DNA from: Pseudomonadota bacterium
Lineage (GTDB): Bacteria; Pseudomonadota; Alphaproteobacteria; Micavibrionales; UBA2020
Assembly (NCBI GenBank): GCA_021805245.1
Contig: JAJZFS010000089.1
Coordinates: 1 to 46,260 of the forward strand
Length of the DNA: 46,260 bases
Reading direction: 5' to 3'
Positions 1-7,739 of this stretch are shown here, piece by piece. The translations under genes were made by a program, and so were the position numbers. A model generated the notes under the pieces. That model saw nothing but the letters and a program-made list of their open reading frames with translations. It had not been told where the DNA came from and made no database searches. How positions within the stretch are numbered: the stretch's first letter is position 1; every line of letters starts with the position of its first letter.

Positions 1-755
1 AGGAACGTGGCGCCGGGCACGCCGGAAATCCACAGGCCGAAGGCCGCCAGCACGCCTTCCAGTGAGGCCGTGCCGAGAATGCCATAGACGACGCCGATCA
101 GGGTGCTTTTGGTGACGCCGAGGATGCGCACGCCGCGCGGGCCGGAGAAGCGGCTGATCAGGGTGTCGAGCCGCACGGCCACACGGGCGCCGTAGCGGAA
201 GAGGAAATAGGAGATGAAGACGCCCAGCGTGATGTCCAGAAGTCCGTGGCCGATCATGCCCCCCATATGGATCAGCTTTTGCGAGGTGGGCGCGGCGTAT
301 TCCTTCAGGTCGGAGCTGAGGCGCTCCTTGTCGGCGGAGAAGAATGTCCATCCCTTTTCCAGCCAGTGGCCGACGTAGTCGACGCCGCCCAGCATCTTTG
401 CCGTATCAGACGTGTTGTTGTGCAGGATGTGCTGTATGGCGTCGTAGACTTTGGTGAAGCTTTCGGCGAGGCTGGAGCCGATGATGATGAGCGGAACGAT
501 AAAGCAGCAGGCAAGGAACAGCGTCATCAGCCCCGCGCTTAAGGCCGTGCGGCTGTGCAGTTTGCGGTTGAGCCACATGAACGCCGGCCAGGTGGCAAGC
601 GTGAAGATGGCGGCGAGCAGCAATGCGGGGATGAACGGCGCGATGATGATCAGGCAACCGATAATGATCAGCGTGAAGCCCGATATGCCCGCGATAAGCT
701 GGTAAATTTCGTTCTGGTCTTTGAAGTCGATCATGCCGTGGCGTCGTTTCTGCAT
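1..755 (-). CDS. AI-2E family transporter (3' end missing)
   Basis: Reading the minus strand from ATG at 755 gives 251 residues open to the window edge, so the C-terminus is cut off; family members are usually about 350 residues. Several hydrophobic helices are visible: one pair near residues 15-50 and one near 65-85. A soluble stretch follows and then more helices, ending in a Gly-rich membrane segment (GVVYGILGTASLEGVLAAFG) typical of the AI-2E/YdiK/PerM permease family (PF01594). Members of this inner-membrane family export small molecules or act as Na+/H+ antiporters, and the substrate cannot be told here. The start at 755 has a GGA seven bases upstream; an in-frame ATG at 734 has no ribosome site. 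It is divergent from the permease at 845. Confidence 0.75.
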   Translation of the reverse strand, partial: MQKRRHGMIDFKDQNEIYQLIAGISGFTLIIIGCLIIIAPFIPALLLAAIFTLATWPAFMWLNRKLHSRTALSAGLMTLFLACCFIVPLIIIGSSLAESFTKVYDAIQHILHNNTSDTAKMLGGVDYVGHWLEKGWTFFSADKERLSSDLKEYAAPTSQKLIHMGGMIGHGLLDITLGVFISYFLFRYGARVAVRLDTLISRFSGPRGVRILGVTKSTLIGVVYGILGTASLEGVLAAFGLWISGVPGATF

Positions 756-781
756 CGTTTTCCGAAGGGTAATATAGCACC

Positions 782-810
782 TTTCTATCCGTGAGGCACT
801 ATTCTATAAT
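782..810 (+). promoter_or_regulatory. sigma-70-type promoter for the amino acid permease
   Basis: A perfect TATAAT at 805-810 lies 35 bases before the permease ATG. With a 17-base spacer the -35 position (782-787, TTTCTA) matches the consensus poorly. This is inference from sequence only. Confidence 0.45.
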
Positions 811-844
811 GCGTCCGGTAACATAAGCAGAGGGAATTGACGTT

Positions 845-2350
845 ATGAGCCTGATGAATCAGATGTTTCGCAAGAAGTTTCCATCCGATCTGGTCACGGA
901 ACACCTGACGAAATGCCTCACCGCATGGGATCTCGGCCTGATGGGCGTCGGCGCCATTATCGGCACGGGGATTTTCGTGCTTACCGGCCTTGCAGCGGCG
1001 ACGCAGGCGGGGCCGGCGGTCATCATTTCCTTTGTGCTGTCGGGCATTGCCTGCGGTTGCGCGGCTCTGGCTTATGCGGAGCTGGCGGCGAGTATCGGCG
1101 GCAGCGGCAGCGCTTATGGCTATTCCTATGCGGCGTTCGGTGAATTCATCGCCTGGATCATCGGCTGGGACTTGATCCTCGAATATGCGGTGAGCGTCGA
1201 GGCCGTTGCCAACGGCTGGGCGGGCTATGTCAAAGACGCGCTCAAGGCGATGGGCGCCGGCCTGCCGCACAAGTTCGTCAAAGGGCCTCTGGCTCTGCTG
1301 CACACCGACAAGCTGACGGCCGCCCAGAAGCTGTTGCCTGCCAATAGCTGCGCATTTACATTGTTCCACGATTGTTACCATGCCACGGGAGACATCATGA
1401 ATCTCCCCGCCGTGGTGGTCATTCTGGCTTTGATGGGTTTACTGGTCATGGGGGTGAGGGAAAGCGTGCGCTTCAATGCGGCGATGGTTTTCGTCAAGCT
1501 TCTGACGATTGCAGTCTTTGTCGCCGTGGCGCTGTTTCACATCGATTTCGTCAACTGGAAAAGCTTTATGCCCTTCGGCTGGTACAGCGTGAGTTCCGAT
1601 GGCGATACGCATGGCATTCTCGCCGGCGCTTCGATGGTCTTTTTCGCCTATATCGGATTTGATGCCGTGTCCACGGCGGTCGGGGAAGCGGAAAATCCGC
1701 AGCGCGACGCGCCGATCGGCATTTTGGGCTCGCTGCTTTTCTGCACTGTCATTTATATCATCGTCTCCGGCCTGCTGACGCTGATCGTGCCCTATACGTC
1801 ACTCAACGTTTCCTCGCCCGTGGCGCACGCGCTGCAACTGGTGGGCGTGAACTGGGCTTCGGCGCTGGTCGCGACGGGTGTCATCATCGGCCTGACCACC
1901 GTCATGCTGGTGCTGTATTACGGCCTGACGCGCATTTTGATGTCTATGGCGGGAGACGGATTGCTGCCGAAGTTTTTCTCCGATGTGAACAAAAACACGC
2001 ATACGCCGGTCAAGAATACCGTTCTGTGCGGCATCGTCATGGCGGTGATGGCCGGAATCATCCCGCTGGACGTGCTGGCGGATCTGGTGAATATCGGCAC
2101 GCTCGCGGCCTTCGTGCTGGTTTGCGCTGGTGTGATTACCTTGCGCAGGACCGAACCGGACATGCGCCGTCCGTTTAAAACGCCATTCGGTATCGCCTTG
2201 CCGATTCTCGGTATTCTTTTCTGCGGCGCGCTGATTTACTTTTTGCCGTGGTTCACCAAATTGCGTTTCGTCGTCTGGCTGATTATCGGGCTGGCTATTT
2301 ATTTCCTGTACTCGGCAAGAAACAGCACCCTGACACAAGAAAACCGGTAA
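845..2350 (+). CDS. APC-superfamily amino acid permease (cationic amino acid transporter type)
   Basis: This 501-residue inner-membrane protein has about 12 hydrophobic helices. The helix-1 signature GVGAIIGTGIF at residues 34-44 is the substrate-binding unwound segment of APC permeases. A loop carrying EAENPQRDAPIGI after helix 6, and a long extracytoplasmic loop between helices 3 and 4 (GLPHKFVKGPLALLHT region), resemble the bacterial CAT/YfnA-like group, which takes up cationic or small neutral amino acids. The substrate is not defined by sequence alone. The start is supported by AGAGGGA about 11 bases upstream. The gene stands alone between a promoter at 782-810 and a terminator that begins inside its last codons. 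Confidence 0.85.
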   Translation: MSLMNQMFRKKFPSDLVTEHLTKCLTAWDLGLMGVGAIIGTGIFVLTGLAAATQAGPAVIISFVLSGIACGCAALAYAELAASIGGSGSAYGYSYAAFGEFIAWIIGWDLILEYAVSVEAVANGWAGYVKDALKAMGAGLPHKFVKGPLALLHTDKLTAAQKLLPANSCAFTLFHDCYHATGDIMNLPAVVVILALMGLLVMGVRESVRFNAAMVFVKLLTIAVFVAVALFHIDFVNWKSFMPFGWYSVSSDGDTHGILAGASMVFFAYIGFDAVSTAVGEAENPQRDAPIGILGSLLFCTVIYIIVSGLLTLIVPYTSLNVSSPVAHALQLVGVNWASALVATGVIIGLTTVMLVLYYGLTRILMSMAGDGLLPKFFSDVNKNTHTPVKNTVLCGIVMAVMAGIIPLDVLADLVNIGTLAAFVLVCAGVITLRRTEPDMRRPFKTPFGIALPILGILFCGALIYFLPWFTKLRFVVWLIIGLAIYFLYSARNSTLTQENR

Positions 2351-2363
2351 AAGCGGTTTTTTT
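2340..2363 (+). terminator. rho-independent terminator overlapping the permease stop codon
   Basis: AAAACCG (2340-2346) pairs with CGGTTTT (2354-2360) across a 7-base loop and runs into seven T residues (2357-2363). The left arm includes the last sense bases before the TAA. Confidence 0.65.
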
Positions 2364-2383
2364 AGTTCGCATTGCCCGCTTTG

Positions 2384-2399
2384 TTAATGAGACGTTAAC
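2384..2399 (+). promoter_or_regulatory. CtrA-type binding site TTAA-N7-TTAAC
   Basis: TTAATGAGACGTTAAC matches the full CtrA consensus (TTAA, seven bases, TTAAC). It ends 45 bases before the start of the FliL-like gene, a position where CtrA typically activates flagellar and cell-cycle promoters in alphaproteobacteria. A ctrA gene is present at 42451. The binding itself is inferred. Confidence 0.55.
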
Positions 2400-2444
2400 G
2401 GGAATGGGGCGACAATACTTATATCAAGAGAAAAGGGGTGACGC

Positions 2445-2912
2445 ATGTCGCGGCGTGTTCTCGTTATAGCTGTATTGTTGTCTTTGCTTTCAGTTTGCGT
2501 CTGGAGCGTGCCGTCAGCTTACGCCGAAGAGGGGGGGGGCGGAAAGACGGCATCCAACGGCGAGGGGGCGGACGGCAGCCATCCCAAATACCAATATGTC
2601 AGCATTTCTCCCGTGATTTTGCCTGTGATTACACAGGAGGGATTGACGCAGCAAGTCAGCTTGAAAGTGCAGCTCGAGGTGCCTTGGGGCGATAAAGACA
2701 AGATCGAGCCTTACGAGCCGCGGCTGGTAGACGCTTATTTGCAGGACCTTTACGGCGCGTTCAGCGCGGGCGGCGGCCTCATGAGAAACAGCTTCGTCAA
2801 CATCTCCGCGGTCAAGCAACGCCTGACGTCCGATACCAGTAAGGTGCTAGGCGAAAACAGCAACAAGGTGCATGACGTTTTGCTGCAGGTGCTGCAGCAA
2901 AAGCCGATGTAA
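2445..2912 (+). CDS. exported FliL-like protein of unknown role
   Basis: The product has 155 residues. An N-terminal signal or anchor (hydrophobic residues 5-20, then AYA at about 25-27) is followed by a Gly-rich linker. A 110-residue domain then begins YQYVSISPVILPVI and contains a VQLEVPW strand and a C-terminal helix. The order (strand, long helix of about 20 residues near YLQDLYGAF, then an amphipathic helix ending in LLQVLQQKP) resembles the periplasmic domain of FliL, which associates with the flagellar motor, but identity is too low by eye to assign it firmly. AGGGG seven bases upstream supports the ATG. The CtrA-type box upstream fits a flagellar or cell-cycle role. Its stop codon touches the recG stop codon on the other strand. 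Confidence 0.55.
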   Translation: MSRRVLVIAVLLSLLSVCVWSVPSAYAEEGGGGKTASNGEGADGSHPKYQYVSISPVILPVITQEGLTQQVSLKVQLEVPWGDKDKIEPYEPRLVDAYLQDLYGAFSAGGGLMRNSFVNISAVKQRLTSDTSKVLGENSNKVHDVLLQVLQQKPM

Positions 2913-4997
2913 CTATCCCGATCTTAAGTATTTAATCGCCATATCCCGTTCGAACAGGTAGAGCAGCATGCGCAAGGCCGTGCCGCGCGGGGAGAGCAGC
3001 TGCGGGTCGCGGTCGAGGATCAGCCGCGCGTCGTCGAAGGCGGTCTTGATCAGCGCGCCGTGAAATTCCGGATGGGCGAGGCGGAACTCAGGCAAACCGC
3101 TCTGCTTCGTGCCCAGAACCTCGCCCGCGCCGCGCAGCTTCAGATCTTCTTCCGCGATGACGAAGCCGTCTTCCGTGTCGCGGATGGTGGTCAGGCGTTT
3201 TTTGGCGGTTTCATTGCAGTTGGTATTGTAAAGCAGGATACAGGTCGATTTTTCCGCGCCGCGCCCGATGCGCCCGCGCAGCTGGTGCATCTGTGCGAGG
3301 CCAAAGCGTTCCGCGTGCTCGATGACCATGACGGTCGCTTCCGGCACGTCGACGCCGACCTCGATCACCGTCGTCGAGACGAGAATGTCAAGATCGCCGC
3401 GCGCGAAGGCGGCCATGACGGCGTCCTTCTCCTGCGGTTTCATGCGTCCGTGCAGCAGGCCGGCGCGGTCGCCGAAATGCTGCTGCATGAGCAGGTATCT
3501 TTCCTCCGCGGCGGCGAGGTCGAGTTTCTCCGATTCTTCCACCAGCGGGCAGACCCAGTAAATGCGGGCTTTTTCTTCAATCTTGCGTTTGAGGGCTTCC
3601 ATCACTTCCGCCACGCGTTCGTTGGAGACGAGCCGCGTGTCGATGGGCTGGCGTCCGGCCGGTTTTTCGGTGAGGCGGCTCACGTCCATGTCTCCGTAGA
3701 CCGTCAGCGTGAGCGTGCGCGGGATCGGCGTCGCCGTCATCACGAGAATGTCGCAGAGTTCGCCTTTTTCGGAGAGCTTCAGGCGCTGGTGGACGCCGAA
3801 GCGGTGCTGCTCGTCGATGATGACGAGCGCGAGGTCCTTGAAGACCACATCTTCCTGAAAGAGCGCGTGCGTGCCGACGACGATATGCGCTTCGCCGCTG
3901 GCGATCATGGCAAGCAGCTTCTCGCGGTTTTTGCCTTTGTCGCGCCCTGTGAGCGTGACGACGGTGAGGCCCATGCGGCTGGCGTATAGCGAGATATTTT
4001 TCTCGTGCTGGCGGGCGAGAAGCTCCGTCGGCGCCATGATGACGCCCTGACCGCCCGAGCCGATGGCATGCACCAGCGCCATAAAGCCGACCGCCGTTTT
4101 GCCGCTGCCGACGTCGCCCTGCAACAGCCGCAACATGCGCGACGGCTGGCGCATATCGTTTTTGATTTCTTCGATCGCCCGCTTTTGCGACTGTGTGAGT
4201 TCGAACGGCAGGGCGGCGAGGGCTTTTTTGTCGAAGTCCGCGTTCCCTTCGAGAATCCGCCCTTTCATTTTCTTTTCCTGCAGGCGCATCAGCGCGATGG
4301 TCAGCTGGTTGGCGAGCAGTTCGTCATAGGCGAGGCGGGCGCGCGCCGGATGGTGCGGCGAGAGATCCGCTTCATCCTGCGGATGGTGCGCCTGATGCAG
4401 GGCTTCATGCCAGCGCGGCCAGCTTTGTTGTTTGATATAGGCCGCGTCCTGCCATTCTTCGAGTTCGGGGATACGCGCCAGCGCGCTGCGCATGATTTTG
4501 AGCGAGACTTTGTGCGTCAGGCCCGCCGTCAGGGGATAGACCGGCTCCACCGTTTCGACGCTCTCGCGTTCGTTGACAAACGCGATCACGTCCGGATGCG
4601 GCATTTGCAGCGTGTGCTGGTAAAACTCGAGCTTGCCGCTGACAATGCGTTGCGTGCCGGGCGGAAGCTGTTGCGCGAGCCAGTCGCCCTTGGCGTTGAA
4701 AAAAACCAGATCGACCATGCCGGTTTCGTCATGACAGCGCACGCGGTAGGGCAGCCCACGGCGTGTCGGCGCGGCATGTTCGTCGATGGTCACGGTCAGG
4801 GTCGCGACCCGCCCGGCCTGCGCTCCGGCGATTTTGGGGGCATAACGGCGGTCGATGACCCCTGAGGGCAACAGCCAGAAAAGGTCGACGATGCGCCCGC
4901 CTGCCACCTTCTCGAACAGCTTGGTCAGGCGCGGGCCGACGCCGGAGATCGCTTTCGTCGACTGGAACAGCGGATCGAGGACAAAGGGGCGCGGCAC
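2913..4997 (-). CDS. recG: ATP-dependent DNA helicase RecG
   Basis: The product is 694 residues, normal for RecG. An N-terminal wedge/OB-fold domain (about residues 10-160) grips branched DNA. It is followed by helicase motif I GDVGSGKT (about residue 290), motif II DEQHRFG (about 394), a motif III TATPIPRTL, and the motif VI region QLRGRIGRG near residue 580. The C-terminus carries the TRG-type region. RecG remodels stalled replication forks and Holliday junctions in the cytoplasm. The start is GTG with AAGGAA eight bases upstream. It is divergent from sdhE with only 32 bases between the starts, an arrangement common in alphaproteobacteria. Confidence 0.95.
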   Translation of the reverse strand: MPRPFVLDPLFQSTKAISGVGPRLTKLFEKVAGGRIVDLFWLLPSGVIDRRYAPKIAGAQAGRVATLTVTIDEHAAPTRRGLPYRVRCHDETGMVDLVFFNAKGDWLAQQLPPGTQRIVSGKLEFYQHTLQMPHPDVIAFVNERESVETVEPVYPLTAGLTHKVSLKIMRSALARIPELEEWQDAAYIKQQSWPRWHEALHQAHHPQDEADLSPHHPARARLAYDELLANQLTIALMRLQEKKMKGRILEGNADFDKKALAALPFELTQSQKRAIEEIKNDMRQPSRMLRLLQGDVGSGKTAVGFMALVHAIGSGGQGVIMAPTELLARQHEKNISLYASRMGLTVVTLTGRDKGKNREKLLAMIASGEAHIVVGTHALFQEDVVFKDLALVIIDEQHRFGVHQRLKLSEKGELCDILVMTATPIPRTLTLTVYGDMDVSRLTEKPAGRQPIDTRLVSNERVAEVMEALKRKIEEKARIYWVCPLVEESEKLDLAAAEERYLLMQQHFGDRAGLLHGRMKPQEKDAVMAAFARGDLDILVSTTVIEVGVDVPEATVMVIEHAERFGLAQMHQLRGRIGRGAEKSTCILLYNTNCNETAKKRLTTIRDTEDGFVIAEEDLKLRGAGEVLGTKQSGLPEFRLAHPEFHGALIKTAFDDARLILDRDPQLLSPRGTALRMLLYLFERDMAIKYLRSG

Positions 4998-5029
4998 TGA
5001 TTTTCCTTGATGAATTTTGCAGGTTCTTT

Positions 5030-5323
5030 ATGTTCTCAAATATGCCTGAAGAAACATCCGAGGACAACTTATCCATAAAGCGCAAAAAGCTGATTTTCCG
5101 CAGCTGGCATCGCGGTACGCGCGAGATCGACCTGCTGCTGGGCAAATTTGCGGAAGAATATGTGCCAGAGTTTAACGCCGCGCAGGTGGCAGGCTATGAG
5201 CGGCTTCTCAACAACAGCGATCCGGACATTTACAACTGGATTACCGGACAGGAGCCCGTCCCGCCGTCGGAAGACGGGGAGGTCGTCGCGCTCATGCTGC
5301 AATTCTTTAGAACGGCATCGTGA
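5030..5323 (+). CDS. sdhE: succinate dehydrogenase assembly factor SdhE (FAD assembly)
   Basis: A 97-residue acidic helical protein of the Sdh5/YgfY family. The signature RGTRE at residues 28-32 (RG followed by E) is the surface that binds the flavoprotein subunit SdhA and promotes covalent FAD attachment. The conserved LLLGKF and YE..L segments follow. ATG at 5030 has an AGG about nine bases upstream; an in-frame ATG at 5042 is also possible. It is divergently paired with recG. Its last 17 bases overlap the 3' end of the convergent membrane-protein gene. Confidence 0.88.
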   Translation: MFSNMPEETSEDNLSIKRKKLIFRSWHRGTREIDLLLGKFAEEYVPEFNAAQVAGYERLLNNSDPDIYNWITGQEPVPPSEDGEVVALMLQFFRTAS

Positions 5324-5789
5324 ACCAGCCCGCCGCGCCCAGCGCCCAGAATATCAGCAACGCCGCGCTATTGAGACCGAGGTAGCATTTCATCGCGACG
5401 CTTTTCTCGGTGAACACGGCTGCACCCGTCAATGCCAGAGCGCCAACGATAAACGGCGTGAGATAGTTGTAATTAATATCGCCGCTCAGAAACGGGATCA
5501 TGGCCTCCGTGATTGCAAAGAGCAGGGCAATCCCGCTTGCACACATGAGCGCGGGCGTCGTGAGCCGCGCGAAATCCGCGCTGCGCGCATTAATCGTGAT
5601 CGCCACGCCGATATTGGCCGCAGCCAGAAGCAGAACAAGGCCAGAGAGGAGGAAAGAGAAGTGCATCAGAAATGCGCTGTCGCGCAGCGTCATCATGGTT
5701 ATCAGCGACGGCGTAAGAACGATCAGGCTCGCGCCGATCGATTTTAAGAGTTCCGTAGTCTTGTTGTCGTTCCGAATCAGAATGGTCAT
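5307..5789 (-). CDS. small integral membrane protein, unknown function
   Basis: This 160-residue protein has four to five clear membrane helices (about residues 18-36, 42-65, 77-98, 108-127 and 136-156) separated by short loops. It has no catalytic motif and no cysteine pair, and I do not recognise the family. GGAG about nine bases upstream supports the ATG at 5789, and an extended -10 box lies at 5823-5831. Its end overlaps the end of sdhE by 17 bases on the opposite strand. Confidence 0.6.
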   Translation of the reverse strand: MTILIRNDNKTTELLKSIGASLIVLTPSLITMMTLRDSAFLMHFSFLLSGLVLLLAAANIGVAITINARSADFARLTTPALMCASGIALLFAITEAMIPFLSGDINYNYLTPFIVGALALTGAAVFTEKSVAMKCYLGLNSAALLIFWALGAAGWFTMPF

Positions 5790-5822
5790 ATGCGTTGCTC
5801 CATGTGCGCAGGATACAACCCC

Positions 5823-5831
5823 ATTATATCA
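5823..5831 (-). promoter_or_regulatory. extended -10 promoter for the membrane-protein gene
   Basis: On the minus strand the sequence reads TGATATAAT, an extended -10 (TGnTATAAT), 34 bases before the ATG at 5789. No good -35 is present, as is common for extended -10 promoters. Confidence 0.45.
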
Positions 5832-5900
5832 GCCGCCCCTGAAGAAACGGCTAAAAAACGCTGCAACTTCAATGATATTCGGTGAAAATTTTAGCCAAAT

Positions 5901-7220
5901 TTATCGGGCGCGAATAAGCTCATACAAAGCAACGGCTGCCGCGTTCGAGACGTTCAGGCTGCCAATCGGCGCTTGCGTGGGCAGGTGTGCCAGCGCATCG
6001 CAGTTTTGCGCGACGAGGCGGCGGAGCCCCGGGCCTTCCGCCCCCAGCACCAGCGCGGTTTTCCCGCTCAGATTCATGTGCGCCAGCGTTTCCTTGCCCT
6101 CTTCGGCAAGGCCGATGCAGAAGAAGCCCGCTTCCTTGAGCTGTTCAAGCGTGCGGCTTAGGTTCACTTCGCGGATCAGCGGCACATGCTCGACCGCGCC
6201 GGAGGCGGATTTCGCGAGCGTGCCGGTTGTTTCCGGCGCATGGATCTTTTGCATGATAACGCCGATGGCGCCGAAGGCCGAGGCGGAGCGCAGAATCGCG
6301 CCGATATTATGCGGGTCGGTGACCTGATCGAGGATCATGACGACCGCGTTGTCCGGCGCGTTCACGAGGATATCGGCGAGGAAGGTTTCTTCGAGCGGCT
6401 GGCAATCGAGCAGCACGTCCTGATGCACGGCGTCGCGCGGCAGCAGGCGTTCGAGATCTTCTTTTTCGACGGTGATGACTTCCGGCAAGCTGATGCCGTT
6501 GGTCTGCGCATCCTGCCAGGCCTCGCGCAGGGATTCAAAACCGCGCTGCGTGCAGAGCAGGCGCTGGTGAACGCGTTTCGGGTTGAGCAGGGCTTGCGTG
6601 ACAGCGTGAACGCCGAAAAGGTAGGCCGAGGAGGGCGCGCCATAGGACGGGCGGTCGGATTTCAGCTTGCGGGCGGAATCCTGCTGCCGTGCCGGATCAT
6701 GCTGTTTGGCAGGTTGTTCATCGTAACGGCCAAAGCTCTTTTGAGGGCGGTCGAAGCGCCTGTCTTCAAAACGTTTATCTTTGGTGAAGCGTTTTTCTTT
6801 GTCGTAGGGTTTTTTATCGCCAAAATTGCCGCGGTCTCTGGGTTTAAAGTCACGCTTGGATTTAAAATCGCGTTGCGGTCTGTCACCGGCGTCGCGACGG
6901 TCTCTATCGTTAAATTCCCGCTTTTTATAAGGCTTGTCGCCAAAGGACTTTTTACGGTCGCCGTCGAATTTGGATTTTTTATAGGGACGGTCGCCGGCGG
7001 GCACGCCATTCTCGTTATAATCCCTGTCGCGGCGCGGCGGGCGCGAACCGGAGCCAAAAGAGCGCTGGCCTCTATCCCGTTCATTTCTTTTGCCAAAATC
7101 GCGTGAAGAGGACTGTCCATAGGGCTTTTCCTTGCCGCCATCGCGGCTTTTCGGGCGATCCCCGAATTTTTGTCCCCCGCGGCGCGGTTTGGACTGGAAA
7201 TTCTTTTCTTTTTGTGACAT
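5901..7220 (-). CDS. rlmB: 23S rRNA 2'-O-ribose methyltransferase RlmB (TrmH/SpoU family) with long basic N-terminus
   Basis: The product is 439 residues. The C-terminal half is a complete SpoU methyltransferase: a substrate-binding domain from about residue 200, motif 1 DPHNIGAILRSA (about 298-310), motif 2 LVLGAEGPGL (about 392-401) and motif 3 IGSLNVSNAAAVALYE near 418-433. These form the trefoil knot that binds SAM. RlmB methylates G2251 in the 23S rRNA P-loop. The first 200 residues are unlike E. coli RlmB (243 residues in total): they are low complexity, rich in Lys, Arg, Asp, Gly, Phe and Pro, with repeated GDRPYKK / GDKPYKK units, and are probably disordered and RNA-binding. tRNA-Tyr lies upstream on the other strand. 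Confidence 0.88.
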   Translation of the reverse strand: MSQKEKNFQSKPRRGGQKFGDRPKSRDGGKEKPYGQSSSRDFGKRNERDRGQRSFGSGSRPPRRDRDYNENGVPAGDRPYKKSKFDGDRKKSFGDKPYKKREFNDRDRRDAGDRPQRDFKSKRDFKPRDRGNFGDKKPYDKEKRFTKDKRFEDRRFDRPQKSFGRYDEQPAKQHDPARQQDSARKLKSDRPSYGAPSSAYLFGVHAVTQALLNPKRVHQRLLCTQRGFESLREAWQDAQTNGISLPEVITVEKEDLERLLPRDAVHQDVLLDCQPLEETFLADILVNAPDNAVVMILDQVTDPHNIGAILRSASAFGAIGVIMQKIHAPETTGTLAKSASGAVEHVPLIREVNLSRTLEQLKEAGFFCIGLAEEGKETLAHMNLSGKTALVLGAEGPGLRRLVAQNCDALAHLPTQAPIGSLNVSNAAAVALYELIRAR

Positions 7221-7294
7221 ATGTCTGGTCTTTCTTGGACGGTTGCGAGGGGAATTTACCTTAATTCCGTTTTAAAAGATAGTGATTTATTTAT

Positions 7295-7380
7295 GGAGGG
7301 GTGGCCGAGCGGTTAATGGCAGCAGACTGTAAATCTGCCCTCTTATGAGTACGAAGGTTCGAATCCTTCCCCCTCCACCA
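7295..7380 (+). tRNA. tRNA-Tyr (GTA)
   Basis: The acceptor stem GGAGGGG (7295-7301) pairs with CCCCTCC (7370-7376); discriminator A and an encoded CCA (7378-7380) follow. The anticodon stem GCAGA/TCTGC (7322-7326, 7334-7338) holds anticodon GTA at 7329-7331. A long variable arm makes it a class II tRNA, as expected for tyrosine. Its T-arm has the usual GGTTCGAATCC. Confidence 0.97.
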
Positions 7381-7420
7381 CTTTCCAGCCCGTTTTGGAC
7401 GATTCCCGAGATACCCGCGA

Positions 7421-7448
7421 AAAACCCCGCTGTTGGCGGATTTTTTTT
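7421..7448 (+). terminator. terminator downstream of tRNA-Tyr
   Basis: CCGC (7427-7430) pairs with GCGG (7436-7439) in an A-tract/T-tract context: the A-run before the stem can pair with the run of eight T residues at 7441-7448 after it, with one C/A mismatch between. Confidence 0.55.
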
Positions 7449-7657
7449 CATGGCAGGGTCTCCGCGGACTACTCAGACCTTTGGGATGAAGGGAGCAATA
7501 TCGAAGCCTGCGGGGCGTCAGATTCGTGCGCTCTCTCCGTTCAATCCTCTCCATTCATAAGACTACAAAGACGTAGCATTTTTATTTTCGAAATAAAACT
7601 ATCTTTATAAACAATAGGTTAAATAAAATAATATGTCTATTCATCGAGCTTTTGGGG
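7449..7657. other. gene-free stretch before the two-partner secretion locus
   Basis: No convincing gene or RNA was seen. The left half has ordinary composition. The right half (about 7560-7657) is strongly AT-rich, consistent with a regulatory region for the tpsB promoter that follows. Confidence 0.5.
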
Positions 7658-7686
7658 TTGCATAAATCGGACATAAACAGTATAAC
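7658..7686 (+). promoter_or_regulatory. sigma-70-type promoter of the tpsB-tpsA operon
   Basis: -35 TTGCAT (7658-7663) and -10 TATAAC (7681-7686) are separated by exactly 17 bases, downstream of an AT-rich region. The -10 box ends 53 bases before the tpsB ATG. Confidence 0.6.
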
Positions 7687-7739
7687 TTCGCCACAGTCAA
7701 GTTTTTCAGAATGATCGCAAGCGGGGTAAAGAAAATCGT

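Noticed and set aside
3060-4865. Two plus-strand frames of about 300 codons opposite recG
   Set aside because: recG is unambiguous on the minus strand; these are complement artefacts.
7291-7554. 87-codon minus-strand frame reading GKDSNLRTHKRADLQSAAI
   Set aside because: It is the antisense translation of tRNA-Tyr, a well-known false gene pattern.
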